This document shows positions 21,630-33,059 of a stretch of DNA of 64,000 nt, one piece after another; position 1 is the stretch's first letter, and each line of letters begins with the position of its first letter. Under the pieces are notes generated by a model that was not told where the DNA came from, did not search any database, and saw only the letters and a list, made by a program, of their open reading frames with translations. The stretch is taken from positions 1,293,001 to 1,357,000 of the forward strand of contig SMMW01000511.1 of NCBI GenBank assembly GCA_004794655.1, in the 5' to 3' direction. Made by a program: the position numbers and the translations under genes. Origin of the DNA: Marisa cornuarietis (Eukaryota > Mollusca > Gastropoda > Architaenioglossa > Ampullariidae).

Positions 21630-23104
21630 AGACATACACTAAATGTATTTATTGTCTCTCTACGCTACTGGTGTAACTAAAGTTTGGGCATTTCAACTTT
21701 ACTGACAGAGTATCTTGCTGTCATGCCATACAGTATACAGCATCTAACTTGCATTAACTTCTAAATCTGAATTGTTAATTGTATGATACTATCATATGCA
21801 AACTTTGGTAATTTTAAATTATGTTGTCATGCACTATGTAAACTTGTTCATTATTTTGTTATGTGAAAACGTATGTGATACTATAATTGTCAGAGAAATA
21901 AGAGAAGCAGGTTTTATGATGATAAACAGCTACCCGTGTGAAAAAAGCAGCTTAGTTATTATTGTCTCGTTAATCCTGTGTAAAAAGCAAACTTTGTTTC
22001 AGCATTCACAATTAATGTATGTACAAAGCTTGTCTGGTAGATACAAACTTAAATCGCATTCATTGCAGCTTTTTTGGTATTTTTGTATACCGCATCTTTG
22101 TGCCAGGATTACTAGCACACGTTTCTCTGACTGCTCTATTTTTCTGGTATTTTGGGGGGAAGGTTCATTAAACATAGAGACTGTTGTTGGTTTTTTAGTG
22201 AAGGGATAATAAACTGTAATATTTTGAATAAGATTAACTGGGCTGACTTGTATCCATCGATAGATCGGTGGACAAATGCGTGAATGAATGGATACCGGTT
22301 TGATCAATGAATATATGTACAGATATGGGAAGAAATATAAAACATTGGATGATACATGGCCAGGATCCTTTATGTCTTATCTTCAGATTTACTCAGAATT
22401 TATCCCATTCGGTCCCCTTTAGTTCTGTTTACCTTTGTATGTCAACTTACGTCCTCAAACGCAGGCCTCGAATCACCTTTTGTTTTATTCCATTTCATCC
22501 TCACACCTGACAACTCTCCCTTTAATAATCGTGACTGCATGTCCGTTTGGTCGTACGCAGCCATAGGAACATGTTGGAGAAATTTCGATGAAGACAAATA
22601 ATTGGGAAACACGATGTGACCTACATAAACAGTGATTTAGCCTAATCCGATAGAGACAGACATGCCTGCACAATCGTCTGCGGGCTGTACTCGCCAGTCA
22701 GGATCGATAACAACGCCAGCCTTGTCTAAGAGAAGATAAGAGTTTTTTCCCTTACACCGGTCCTACCCGAACGTAAATTGCAAACCTTTACCCGAAGACT
22801 GCGCAGAAGAAAAAAAAACCTTTGACTTCGTCTCTACCATTTTAACCTGAACTACCGTTTTAACAGTTTTAACTACAGTTTAACGCATGCCCCATCTAGG
22901 TGTACAAGATAACAAGTGAAATGTTTACCTAATTACGATTTTACCATTGTGGGCTTTTTTTCTCGAATTTGTATTTCACCGTCAGCACACGATATAAATG
23001 AAGAACAAGTAAGCAAACCTGGTGTGATTCCAATGTGATTCCCAATAATTTTTTTAATATTAAAAACTGATAGGATGTACATGAATACATATAACGTCTT
23101 TATG

Positions 23105-23194
23105 TCCCACGCGCGCACAAACACGCACGCGCGCGTTTAAACACACGCAAGCGCACACACACGCACATTCACACACGCACGCACACACATTCAC

Positions 23195-23228
<34 letters not shown>
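23105..23228. repeat. CA/CG-rich low-complexity tract
   Basis: Interrupted (CA)n with CG and TTCA interruptions, ending in a pure (CA)n stretch at about 23196-23227. Confidence 0.85.
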
Positions 23229-23230
<2 letters not shown>

Positions 23231-23886
23231 ACTGAAGCCGTACTATCGTGGGGATAGGAAGAAGGAGAGCTAAGTGCGTTTACCCAATTAATCCAGGTGT
23301 GTGCTTAGTGCACTGTATACTAAGATAACTGCACTTCTTTTACATCGTTTTTAAGCGCTTTGTGTTTGCATTTCTTGCATTCACGACTGTTAATTAATTG
23401 TGTGAGATTAGATTAATAATAATATAATAATAAATGAAGATTTGTATAGCGCATATTCACACTCATAGAGAGCATGCTCTTAGCGCTTAACTAGATAAAC
23501 TGCTTTGTACACAGAATACTGGCCTATTGCATTGTATGGTTAATTCTTGTGAATTAATTGGTTGTAAGAGTGCCAGTCGTTAACTTGAATTGCTTCTTTG
23601 AATTTGATATTTAATTGGATAATAATTATTCGTGTCTCTGGAAGGGACGCTCTGCACCAAAGGGATCTTATGTTGTTATTCCCTGGGAAGAATACGCATG
23701 TCCCCGAGTGGTTCGTGACACATTATAATAATATTTATTTTTAAGTTAGGCGCAAACAGTTTCTGTTCTATAACGAGAAACTGCTGCCATGATGCAATGA
23801 CCAGAGAGGGTTTGCACACAAACACGCTCACCGGATGGCAAGTTATATATAAGCATTACACGAACACGCACGCACGCACGCACGCA

Positions 23887-24189
23887 CTATGCCTAAATTC
23901 TTCTTGATACATCTCTTTTTTGAAAAATGAAAAGGAAAAAGTTGTATCCAATGGAAGTTCGAAAAGTATATCTCTATACGGCAATCTCTGGCCTAGGTAT
24001 TCGTTGATTCTTATATCAGTTTGTTCATCATCGTGTGCCATTTACGCTGGCCAAGGGAGGCAATAAACTCGTACCTATAAAGCTAAAGGTTTGTGGAGTT
24101 AAATCCCCTTACAAATATTTTGATTTATCAAAGTGGATGGCTTCGAAACCTGTAATGATTTTTAGAAGGTTAGACGTGGTCCGACATTT
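23887..24189. repeat. unclassified dispersed repeat, copy 2
   Basis: Second copy of the repeat at 21312-21629, same orientation, 2.6 kb away, with scattered substitutions and small indels. Confidence 0.7.
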
Positions 24190-24469
24190 ACCGAAGTCCG
24201 AGTAAGAACATTTAAGCCACATTCTACATGTGTTTTAAAACTGACAGTGACAGTGCTATATGCTCATCTCATCGATATTCTTATTGAAGCGGAAGCGTGT
24301 ACCGCAGACAGTGCTTTGTTTCCTCCACCAAGCACCCCCTTCCACCCCCTTATTGGTCGCGCGAGCGGAGCAGCGCGAGGCAGACAGACAACACAGCGGG
24401 TGACGTAGGAGCCAAATATTTTAGTATAAATAGCAGGGAAAAGACAGATCTTGCACCTAGGGACCCCGG

Positions 24470-24650
24470 CGTCATCACTGCAGCGAGCGGCTCAGGGTTC
24501 AGATCTCATCTCGGGACACTCTCTCTGTATGTGACACCTGTTCGCAGGGCTGGGTGGGGATTTTCTCCGGGAGCTCCGGTTTCCTCCCCCTCCCTATCCC
24601 CCCCCCCCTTTTGTGCGAAATTACCGCAAAAGTGGAAGCCCAACTAAATA
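24470..24650 (+). mobile_element. SINE fragment (tRNA-like family, lacking its head)
   Basis: AGCGAGCGGCTCAGGGTTC, then CTCTGTATGTGACACCTGTT and CGCAGGGCTGGG match the better-preserved element at 29519-29720. GGTTCAGATCTC looks like a pol III B box. The A-box half is missing or diverged. A pyrimidine/C-run and a CG/CA microsatellite follow (24650-24690). Confidence 0.6.
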
Positions 24651-25018
24651 AACGCGCGCGCGCGCGCGAGCACACACACACACACACACAATCTTGCACC
24701 TGTTACCAAAAGGATAACTGGTCCTACTTGAAAAAGCAGTAAAAACACTTTGGGTACAGGAGAAGTACCATTTTGCGGCAAGGTGCTATGTGTCGTGAAC
24801 CTTGGGGAGAAGGACACGCGAGGATGGTCAGAGGATGTAATTTCCGTCGCCTCGGACTAATTACACTCTCAACACCTCCACCAACTCACGTCGACATGTA
24901 CTGTGTACGCAACACTTACACTAAATTGCTAATATGATGAATGATCCAATCTGACTCCGAGCCCCCAGCGTACGTCCCCAACAACAAACTCAAGGCAATT
25001 TAGTGTATAAAAGAATTA

Positions 25019-25132
25019 CTACTGAACATCTATTGTCCCTTCGCTTCACAAGATGATCAAATCCTTTGATACACTTCTATTGTACTCTTTTGTAAAGCGT
25101 CATAATCTAAGGACATGCGCTATAAAATACTC

Positions 25133-25172
<40 letters not shown>

Positions 25173-25346
25173 TTTGCTGTACACTTCATCTCACAGCCTC
25201 TGGTTCTGACGGCGCGGGGAACAGTGGGATTCACACCGACTGTGGTATAGTTTGTAAAATGGCTGCTGTACTAACGGGGGGGGGGGGTTGCTGCGAAGTC
25301 CAGTCCAGGCGAGCATATAATATATATTTATAGACTAATGTATTGA
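25019..25346 (+). pseudogene. duplicated pseudo-exon of the Shisa-like gene with intron flanks
   Basis: This block repeats 35482-35768, including the ectodomain exon 35625-35730 and flanking intron. The exon copy is 25197-25308. It has lost one base (TGTATAAAT became TGTAAAAT) and gained seven in and beside a G run (12 G against 6), so the middle is read in another frame and two of six cysteines disappear, although frame is regained at the end. An (AAT)n tract precedes it where the gene copy has (ATG)n. No signal-peptide, transmembrane or tail exon accompanies it, so it is unlikely to be expressed. Confidence 0.75.
25132..25171. repeat. (AAT)n microsatellite
   Basis: About 13 AAT units just before the pseudo-exon of the Shisa-like gene; the orthologous place in the gene copy (35599-35616) has (ATG)n instead. 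Confidence 0.95.
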
Positions 25347-27492
25347 AACTCCCTGTGAACGGCGTTCACACTCGCACATTACGTAAAAAAGGATCAGGAG
25401 GGGGGTACGTGCACGCACGCGAGTACACGGTGGTAGCATCACAACACACGCCGCTTTAGTCTTAAGGCAAAACAGCTTTATAACAAGAAAAAAACAAATT
25501 GAACAATGACTCCCCCGGCTAACACAATCACAAGAAATGCGATAAACGTTATAATAATAATTATTAATCATACTAATCAAGGTTTGCAATCAGTGTGCCA
25601 AAAACTGCATCTTCGGTGATTTCTATGGCCATCTACCAAAACACAGACACATATATACAGACCTAACAGTATAACACAGATAACGTATGTTGAGTATAAT
25701 ACAACAATTACATAATCTTCATAAGTAATACGAATAAGCTGCAACGTAAAATAAAACTGATAGGAGAGATATTATGAACACACAAAGAGGAATGGTGTTG
25801 TGTGCGAATAATCTGGCCCGGATGGCTACAATAAATTGAGATTTTACTTAACTACATGGCTCCGCCTTCACTTGGTACACTGACAGATTTCTCCAGCTGC
25901 TCCCTGAATAGTCGAAGGGGAAGGGGAAGTCACAGGAAATCACGGATTACCTCCACAGTGAATGTCCCAACTTTATGTCTACAATAAAATTCCCACATAT
26001 ATCCAATGTAATGAATGTTACCAGCGACAGTCGTTGATGATAAAAGAGCGCCTTGTGTTGTTTTACTGATGCACTTTCCCTTTGAGTCGTAGATGGCAAT
26101 AATACCAGTCTCTATAAGCTAGCAATAATACCAGTCTCTCTCACAGCAATAATACCAGCAGAGCCAGCGTTAGGAATACGTTGGACCCCGCGGGGCCCTG
26201 AGCGAATGACATGTGCGGGGCCTTTAGCCCTAAGTGTAGGCACTGTAGGCTATAATTATACCGTATAACAGAACCTCCTTTCGGGGCCCCCTCAGGCGAG
26301 GGGCCTGGGGCGGTCGCCCTAACCTAGCGTTGGCTCTGATACAGTCTCTCTTTAAAGAAAAATATGACCTGATCCTCTTGAAGATCTTCATTTAGGTTTG
26401 AGCAACTCAAAAAATACCAACATAGGGACTCTGAGAGTCTCTGCCTTACTTAGGTGTAGTCACTAGTCACAGCCGCCAATTCGCACTAAACCGTTGGTGT
26501 CTAGTCAGAAAGACGGACGTCCTCGAGCTTTGCTAGCTTTTCACAAAGTGTAAGACTGTAAGCCAGTGTAAGGGTTCCTGTGTGGTAAGCAAGACTGGGT
26601 ATTGGTATGCAACTAATTCGTTACTGACTTTCTCTGTTCACGAGGGCCAGTGTGGCCCCTTTGTAAGCGATAGCAGATAATTTTAGGGTCTTAAAAAGGA
26701 AACGTGGCGGCAGTGAGTGGGTGGGGGATGTTTCATCCTGGTCAACCGACGCCGCCAAAGAAAAGGGGTAGGAATATGGGGGATGGGGTCGGAAGACCAC
26801 CCTCGATGTACCGATGAAATGTCCGGCTGGTCTTTCTTCGCTCAGGTATCAACTAGCATGGCAAACAAAACCAAAGGACTGTCCCTGATCTGATGTCGGA
26901 AGTGAATGAGGTGTTAGAGCCTCGACTTACCTCAGGGTCAGCTTTTGTGACCGTGATGACCGTCTCTTCTCTTTACCTTCCCCTACATGTTACGGTGACT
27001 GAAGTAGCATTGCGCGTCTTTGCGTTTGGATTAAGTTCTAGTAACCATTAAGATATCTGCTCCCCCTTAATACTAAACACGTATCTTAAAGATCTCAATA
27101 GTATGTATTGTGCATAAATGTCTTTTAAATACGTTAATATACTTACAGTAAACTACAATAAACCCTAACCCTTGTCTTTGATGCCTCTTAAAAAATATGT
27201 AATATGTAATTGCCAATTTGTATTTTTTTTAACTCTGTGTGTGCGCGTGGGTGGGTGGGGGGGAAGGTTGGGATACTGTTTCTTGTGAACCGGTGATGGG
27301 AGGAACGTTGATAGCTGAGATGATTAATTAAAGGGCACCTGTTCCCAGGTTGACCAGCAGAGCACAGGAGAGGACAGCAAGGAAAGGTGACAGGTCGCCG
27401 TGATTTATGAACACCTCCCTGGCCGGTCACTCAGCCAAAGCCAGAGAGACGTTTTCCTTTATCCTCCTCTAGAGCACCCTTAATTACTCCTC
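25347..27492. other. intergenic stretch without a supported gene
   Basis: Mixed low-complexity sequence. A short ATACCAGTCTCT unit is repeated several times around 26100-26350 and is interrupted by the inverted-repeat element at 26159-26338. I find no exon with convincing splice sites or protein similarity. Confidence 0.5.
26159..26338. mobile_element. 180-bp inverted-repeat element (MITE, probably hAT-like)
   Basis: Ends CAGAGCCAGCGTTAGG and CCTAGCGTTGGCTCTG pair at 14 of 16 positions. The interior is GC-rich (CCGCGGGGCCC, GTGCGGGGCC). A diverged piece of the same or a related family lies near 62155-62225. The CAGRGCC-type end fits hAT elements. The flanks AATACCAG and ATACAGTC are only a partial 8-bp duplication. 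Confidence 0.65.
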
Positions 27493-29194
27493 CAGGGCCG
27501 GCTCTAGGCGTAGGCAAACTAGGTCCTAGGACCTAGGGCCTCCGAATGGGGGCCTCGCACAGGGCTCAAAAAGAAATTTTAGTGAAAAAATTGCGAAACT
27601 TGGATCAAATCTCAAACATAGCACTCTAGTAGTGTACTGTGTTATTTTTTTGTTTTTGTAAAGGGTAGAGGTCGAGTGGTTCACAGTACTGTCCCTTTCT
27701 CACCCCGGCTTTCTACATAACAACCAGCCTCGACCTGTCCCGCCTATTGTTACATCGACGGTTACGAAGTCTCCTGACCCACTGGGGAAGGCCCTGACCA
27801 GACAGTTGTACTCTTAGGACCATCATGCACGTACACGCACACACTCACATACGTACATACGGTCTGTCACGAACCGGCTGGTTCAAGGCCAGAGCAAAAT
27901 GGTCGAGTTCTAAATTTAAGTAAAAGTAGGACCTTCAGCAATACTAAGCGGTGAGGGAACAATAGAGTTAAGTGTGTTTTTACAACCGTTGGTCGACCGC
28001 TAGTATCAGTAGGGCCTGGGAACTGGCCGGTTAGGCAAGAACGGACCCTAGTATCGCCTAGGGGGTAGACCGCTAATTGAGAGCCCAGCGCACCTAGCCC
28101 GGACAATGGCGGTTGTGTTTCCTTGCAGTAGACGGGCCGTCTGTGACGAGCGAAGAAGGCAGACGATGGGGCGCGGTAAAGTGGTTATTAGGGAAGGGTT
28201 ATGATAGGTTATGTAGTGACCAGCGAGAGTGTATGGCAGACCACGTGGGTAACCTGTAGACCGATGCACGATTGGCTAGTAAAGAAGCGCGTGTGTCGCG
28301 AGGAAATGCGAGAGTGCAAGAGCCAATGGGAAGCCTCTGACACACCTGACCACGTGGACGCTGAGAAGAGACAAGGAAAGAGGCTTTGTCGCTCCAACCC
28401 TCGAAGGAGGTAGATGTGTGTACCGCCAAGTGGGTGCCGGGTACAAGAGATCGGCTTTGGTCCATCTCTATCTACAGTGGCCTGTATTTCCACCAGCTAG
28501 TACCACTCGGGTCTAGTGGTGCGATAATAAGGTCACGAAGACAGCCTGACAGGGAGAGGAAGATCGCCCGCTCTGAGTCAAGAGCGTATGCAGCCGCGTG
28601 AGTGAAGGCGACGGGTCTCAAGAGACGGAACTACACCTGTCGTACGTTCCAGAGGTCTGGGGACAGGGTTCCCGGGGAATCAGGCCAAAGAGACAGCCAG
28701 AGCCACGGCGGAAGAGGGCGACACAAGTCGTCAAGAATACAGCGTGTGTTCAGTGGACCATCCCAGTGTGAAGGGCTGAAGCAGTTCAAGAAGTGGTTTC
28801 AAGGACTGGTGGTCAGAGAACGGACTACGGGTCCGTGTCGTATGTATTTTAAGTGTAAACATCTAATGTTGTTTGTGTATGAGCGGGAGTAACAACTCTC
28901 AACAGATCTTTGTACCTATATGGAATGTCACTATATTATCCTATGATCTTTTAGTGTGCTCAATCTGATTTTACTTTGTGTGTAATTATAATTTTATATG
29001 GTTTCCAACCTTGTCTGTTGGTTGTGTGTGCACACGTGGGAAAACGTAGTTGTAATACGTAAGCGTGTGGAAGGTGCGAACCACGGGTGATTTGGTGTGA
29101 GGGGCTTACAGTGGGTACAGCGAGCCAGCAGAGAGTCCCATCCCCCTCGGGCTGGTTAGCCCAGATCCTCTTATCCGTGGTAATTAATTTGTCA

Positions 29195-29345
29195 CACGGT
29201 CATCACACGCGTACACACCTGCGCACGTATATGCACGCGTACCGACATTCACACACAATCGTCACACGCCTATACGCGTGCGCGCGCGCGCACACACATG
29301 CACACACACATGCACACACTTACATACACTCTCACACACTTTACA
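29195..29345. repeat. CA/CG-rich low-complexity tract
   Basis: Interrupted CA, CG and CATG units, including (CG)n at about 29278-29290. Open frames across it are repeat artefacts. Confidence 0.8.
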
Positions 29346-29518
29346 CTTTATGAAGTCTGGCCTTGGACCCGGGTGGTGGATGGGTTATGCCGCCATGAGG
29401 TCAGGGACAGGTCGAAGTTGCATAACCAGACCATGGGGGGGGGGGGGTTGGAAGGGATGGTTTCTGGAAAGTTCGACCGGGGAGTGAGAAATAGTGTAAT
29501 TTTGAAGCCGTCAGGGTC

Positions 29519-29720
29519 GGGGCCCCGGTAGTGCAGTGGTTAAAAAGACTCGGTTGTCATCCACAACAGTGAGCGGCTCTCAGATCTCGTCTGGGGAAAC
29601 TCTCTGTATGTGACACCTGTTCACAGGGCTGGGCGCCAGGGGGTTCCTTCGGGTACGCCGGTTTCCTTTCCTTCCCACCTCCCTTTCCCCCCACCGTGCA
29701 CTACAAACCAAATAAACAAA
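29519..29720 (+). mobile_element. tRNA-derived SINE
   Basis: Begins GGGCCCCGGTAGTGCAGTGG, where TAGTGCAGTGG fits a pol III A box. About 45 bp later GAGCGGCTCTCAGATCTCGT occupies the B-box place (the relative at 24.5 kb has the better GGTTCAGATCTC). A body shared between copies follows (CTGTATGTGACACCTGTT, ACAGGGCTGGG, CGGTTTCCTTTCC), then an A-rich tail with AAATAAACAAACAA. Nested in the larger inverted-repeat element. Confidence 0.7.
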
Positions 29721-29959
29721 CAACGAGACGGGCAGAACAGACGTGCGGCGGATAGAAGAAGACGAGAAGAGACAGCCCTGACTTCGAGCTCCTCTGACGA
29801 CACGACACAGCCGTAGCCATGACAACGTACTGTGGAATAAAGGGGTGCAGACTTGCTTGACTGTCCCTGCCTTTGTTGGAGTGAGTGTTGGAAGTCTATT
29901 TTTTTATTTTTCTATTTCATTTGGGGCCACCAAATTCACTTTGCCTAGGGCCTCCAATT

Positions 29960-30112
29960 CAGTGGCGTAGGAAGATGCTCGGCTTTGGGGGGGGGGGGCA
30001 AGCTCCATGCTGACAGTGAATAACGTTCACATTCTTGCCCTCCCAGCATCTTTTTTTTTTGGGGGGGGGGGCGGCTGCCCCCCTTGCCCTCCCCCCTGTT
30101 CCTACGCCTCTG
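29960..30112. mobile_element. 153-bp hAT-type MITE with intact 8-bp target duplication
   Basis: Ends CAGTGGCGTAGGAAG and GTTCCTACGCCTCTG are imperfect inverted repeats. Both sides carry CTCCAATT (29952-29959 and 30113-30120), an exact 8-bp duplication as made by hAT transposases. G and C runs flank a short core. It is inserted in the right end of the larger element. Confidence 0.85.
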
Positions 30113-30249
30113 CTCCAATTACCTAGAGCCGGCCCTGTTAACACTCACTCTCACCGCTTATATACAAAATATAAAGCACCGAGAAGCATCCAGCATCTAC
30201 TCGTCACGCATAAGCACTCTCGCACCGAACCTTCCAGGTATCATGGCTT

Positions 30250-30960
30250 GCGTCAGTCACACCCGCTCACGCACCCGCGATAAAGTGATGTAGACGCGCG
30301 GCTGACCGGCAGGTCAACCGGGGTCAAATACCCATCAAAATGCTGGCGGTGCCGTGCGACACCCCACACAGACCGGACCGCTACCACATTTAATTCATAA
30401 CAAAGTGACCCGGGCCGTATGTGGGATGAAAGGTCATATGCATGCATAATTCTCCGAAATCGTCGATAGCTGCGTATCATCAGCGAAAGCAAGCTTACAC
30501 ACGTCATATAGTTGTCGATGACCAATGGCAGGGGCTGTGTAAAGAGTAGACAGTATAGACTATAGAGGACAGGGCCCACGACAGATCCTTGGGAAGCACT
30601 ATATAGAAGACTGGGAAAGGCTGGGAGGAACAGAAACCATTGAAGACAGTCTCAGATCAGTTCGAAGGTACCTGTGGAATGTGGAATCAGGAAAAGTCTA
30701 AGTCTTGAATGCCGAAAGCTAGACCAGAATGTCTGTCCTGGTCAAGCGTATGGAACGCAGGAGACAAATCATGGAGAATAAACTCAGAAACCAGACCGTT
30801 GTCAGGGATGCTAGGTAAGTTAAGTAACAGGTAGAAGAGACTGGCGAATAAGGTGGCTGTTCCGAAGATGACAAGGGTTCATTCTAATTCTGGAATCCCC
30901 CATCTCCTCCTACACAGGACGAAAAGGCAAAGTCGAAAATTGTTGTATTGTTGTTTGGCG
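30250..30960 (-). mobile_element. decayed non-LTR retrotransposon: reverse-transcriptase fragment
   Basis: Minus-strand translation shows, with frame breaks, the order expected in a LINE RT domain: a FHTLDQD segment (about 30750), a QGSVVGPVLYSLY block (about 30580-30545) and the catalytic LAFADDTQL box (about 30490-30465). The GSVLGP and FADD motifs belong to CR1/L2/Jockey-type LINEs. Stops and frameshifts make it inactive. It may belong to the same family as the LINE tails elsewhere in the window, but that is inference. Confidence 0.75.
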
Positions 30961-32820
30961 GGTCGGGTGCAAACAGCGTGAACTCTTTATGACAGGTGGG
31001 CAAGTTTTAAATGTCTATCATAGCTGAAGATTGTACTGATCTCCTGCTTAATAACAACACTTCCCCTTGTGGCATTACTGTGCTATCGAAGATTTGTAAG
31101 AATGGGATCGGACGTGTATCAGATCGTAGCGTGAACAAGTTAGGGTAGGATAGACTAGCGCGGGTACGTGTTTGTGCCTCTGTACCGCACTTCAAAGGGA
31201 TGTTTTATGTTCATTCAGTCGATCGCCTGCTTGAGGTAGTGTCTACGAGTTAAAGGGTTGGGGATCATGGTGTCCGCAGTACAGTCAAGCAAACCAAACA
31301 ATCCTCTAACATTGACCCATTTAGTAAACTAAAGAATGTTAATTAGTAGTTTAATTACTATAGTAAGTCATCGGACATGAACCAGATACAAGTTTGTAAA
31401 ACAGTTTACGAGAATCTCTCTCTCTCTCGTTCTCTCTCTCTCTGTGTTTGACCAAACAACAAACTTACCACATAAACAAGCTTGAATACATACACGCTTT
31501 CGGTATCCGCGAATAACGGATTGACAGTGTTTACTTTTATTTTGAAGAACACTTTTTCATGCAAGCCGTGCTCCTCTTAAATACATATATTAAATATTTA
31601 CGGGGTGAAAAACACTCGGGTATCCTTATCACAAGGTTAGCGCCATTGTGTCAAAGTAGATCACAGAGCATCGACACTCTTGACTCACTTAAATAGGTTA
31701 TCAGCAAACGGCTTTGTTTTCAAAATATTGTCCTCGAAGCCGGATGCATGAACTGAATCAGGGCACAATCAAGCTCTTTGCGGTTAATTTCATCCATGGC
31801 GATTGTTCAGCGTGTGAGTCAGCACCAGCCTGCACACGTGACATGAAACAGTATAGTTGAGAGTGGTTTGTGTATCAGAGCATATGCTAATGTGTGTGTG
31901 TGTGTGTGGGTTTGGTCAGCGCCGAGAGTGCAACCTCACCAACCTGGTTTATTTGTTGTGATGCCGCACGATGTAAGTATCTAATTAAATTAGCCTTGAA
32001 ATAATATTAATATATACACACATGAACAAGATCTGAACGTTATAACAACACAAACAGCTTCGTTCTTTCCACGAACACGAATTTTTCATCTCCGCGTTCC
32101 TCTACCTGCGGTAAGTCGGGTGGACAAGAGTGCACAGGTGGGTGTCTCCAACACGTGACCAGTCCGAGGCGTAAGTAGACCGTTAATTCAGGGGCAGACG
32201 CCAACCGTTTTGAGTGGCAGCAGTCAAGGACGAGGGATGACACACGCTACGTCAGCTACGTCACTAGAATGCGGGCGACAGAGAAAGCTCGGCGACGTCT
32301 CGCTGGAGGAAGTGTCACGTGATGTCACGGAGGGCTTATACGTGTGTCAAGCTGTAGGCATTGTGTTGACCAGCTCCAACCGGTGTTTAGACGAACGTGA
32401 ACTCACCTGTGACCAGTGCTCGTGTGGTTCACTTCGACTACAGCTACACGTGAGTAATGGAAGAAGCCGAGGAATCCTTTAAAGTGGGTAAGGACGCTAT
32501 AATAATTAATCTCCATGCTAGAATCGGTAGAATGGAAAGATTTGTTGTGAATGTGAAGAGAGGTTCCTGTGTGTTTCTGACTGAAATCAAATTAAAGTTC
32601 TCAGCTCAAGACATGCGACTGCAAAATCACTGGGCGTAGTGACTATAATTTGTTCATCCGTAGCATTAACTAGACACGGGTTGAAATCTGCTTACCCTCG
32701 CAGTCAGCTGTTTATACGTCTATTTTTAAAAAATTTTTGTTGTGGTCATGTAGGCTGCACCCATGCTGTTGTGAAACTTTGGGACACAAATGTAGCGGCT
32801 CCCTGTTGGCCGTCTTAGTG
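30961..32820. other. intergenic stretch without a supported gene
   Basis: Contains a CT-rich tract (about 31413-31444), a short GT run (31892-31907) and CpG-containing sequence at 32050-32460. A frame at about 32243-32450 ends beside a donor-like CACGTGAGT and is Cys-containing, but I find no partner exon, so it is not called. Confidence 0.45.
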
Positions 32821-33059
32821 AATTTAGGCAGAACTTTCTTATGGGGGGGGGGACTGTGACGTCATAGGCTGGTCTATGTTATTTTTTCAGAGGTTTAGGG
32901 TTTGGGGTAGGGTTAGGTTAGGGTTTGGGTTAGGGTTAGGTTTAGTTTATTAGGTACAATAGGGCATTTGAGTGGAGCGAGCAGACGATAATGCCGCGAG
33001 CCATTTCTGTTATGGCCGTCGTGTTCCCCCCCCCCCTATAAGAAAGCTGTTCCTGAATT
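32821..33059. mobile_element. MITE-like element with telomere-like core
   Basis: AATTTAGGCAGAACTTTCTT at the left and the reverse complement of AAGAAAGCTGTTCCTGAATT at the right form roughly 30-bp imperfect inverted ends, each followed inward by a G or C run. The core (32888-32945) is a degenerate GGTTAGGGTTTGGGTTAGGG array. No coding capacity. Confidence 0.6.

Larger units (their letters stand above)
21037..25018. other. gene-poor, repeat-rich stretch after the phosphatase gene
   Basis: No exon chain can be supported here. It contains two copies of an unclassified ~310-bp repeat, a LINE tail at 23412-23500 (AAT run, TTTGTATAGCGCATATTC, GAGCATGCTCTTAGCGC), CA-rich tracts at 23105-23228 and 23865-23885, and a SINE fragment near 24.5 kb. 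I see no strong polyadenylation signal immediately after the phosphatase stop. Confidence 0.5.
27493..30137. mobile_element. large element with perfect 16-bp inverted ends (CAGGGCCGGCTCTAGG), with nested insertions
   Basis: The left end CAGGGCCGGCTCTAGG (27493-27508) is the exact reverse complement of the right end (30122-30137). Both ends continue with related CCTAGGGCCTCC motifs. Between them lie a SINE (29519-29720), a 153-bp MITE (29960-30112) and about 1.9 kb of unassigned sequence (27560-29500). Several overlapping short open frames are present at 28.0-28.9 kb, but none resembles a transposase. I do not see a clean target-site duplication outside the ends (TACTCCTC against TTAACACT). 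The two ends could therefore belong to one expanded element or to two insertions. Confidence 0.55.

Noticed and set aside
24297..24742. 116-codon plus-strand frame near 24.3 kb
   Set aside because: It runs through a SINE fragment and C-run/CA repeat; no splice sites or similarity.
28048..28892. Cluster of overlapping 70-96-codon frames
   Set aside because: Frames on both strands overlap extensively, as expected for GC-rich non-coding DNA; no transposase or other motif seen. Kept only as unexplained cargo.
30253..30579. 108-codon minus-strand frame as a gene
   Set aside because: Its N-terminal part is a LINE reverse-transcriptase remnant; frame breaks show a dead element.
31413..31444. CT-rich tract as a regulatory GAGA-type element
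   Set aside because: Simple repeat with no nearby gene start; not distinguishable from low-complexity sequence.
32210..32482. Cys-containing frame ending at a donor-like CACGTGAGT
   Set aside because: No ATG in a good position, no acceptor partner and no phase-compatible link to the Shisa-like exons, whose exon 1 supplies its own start.
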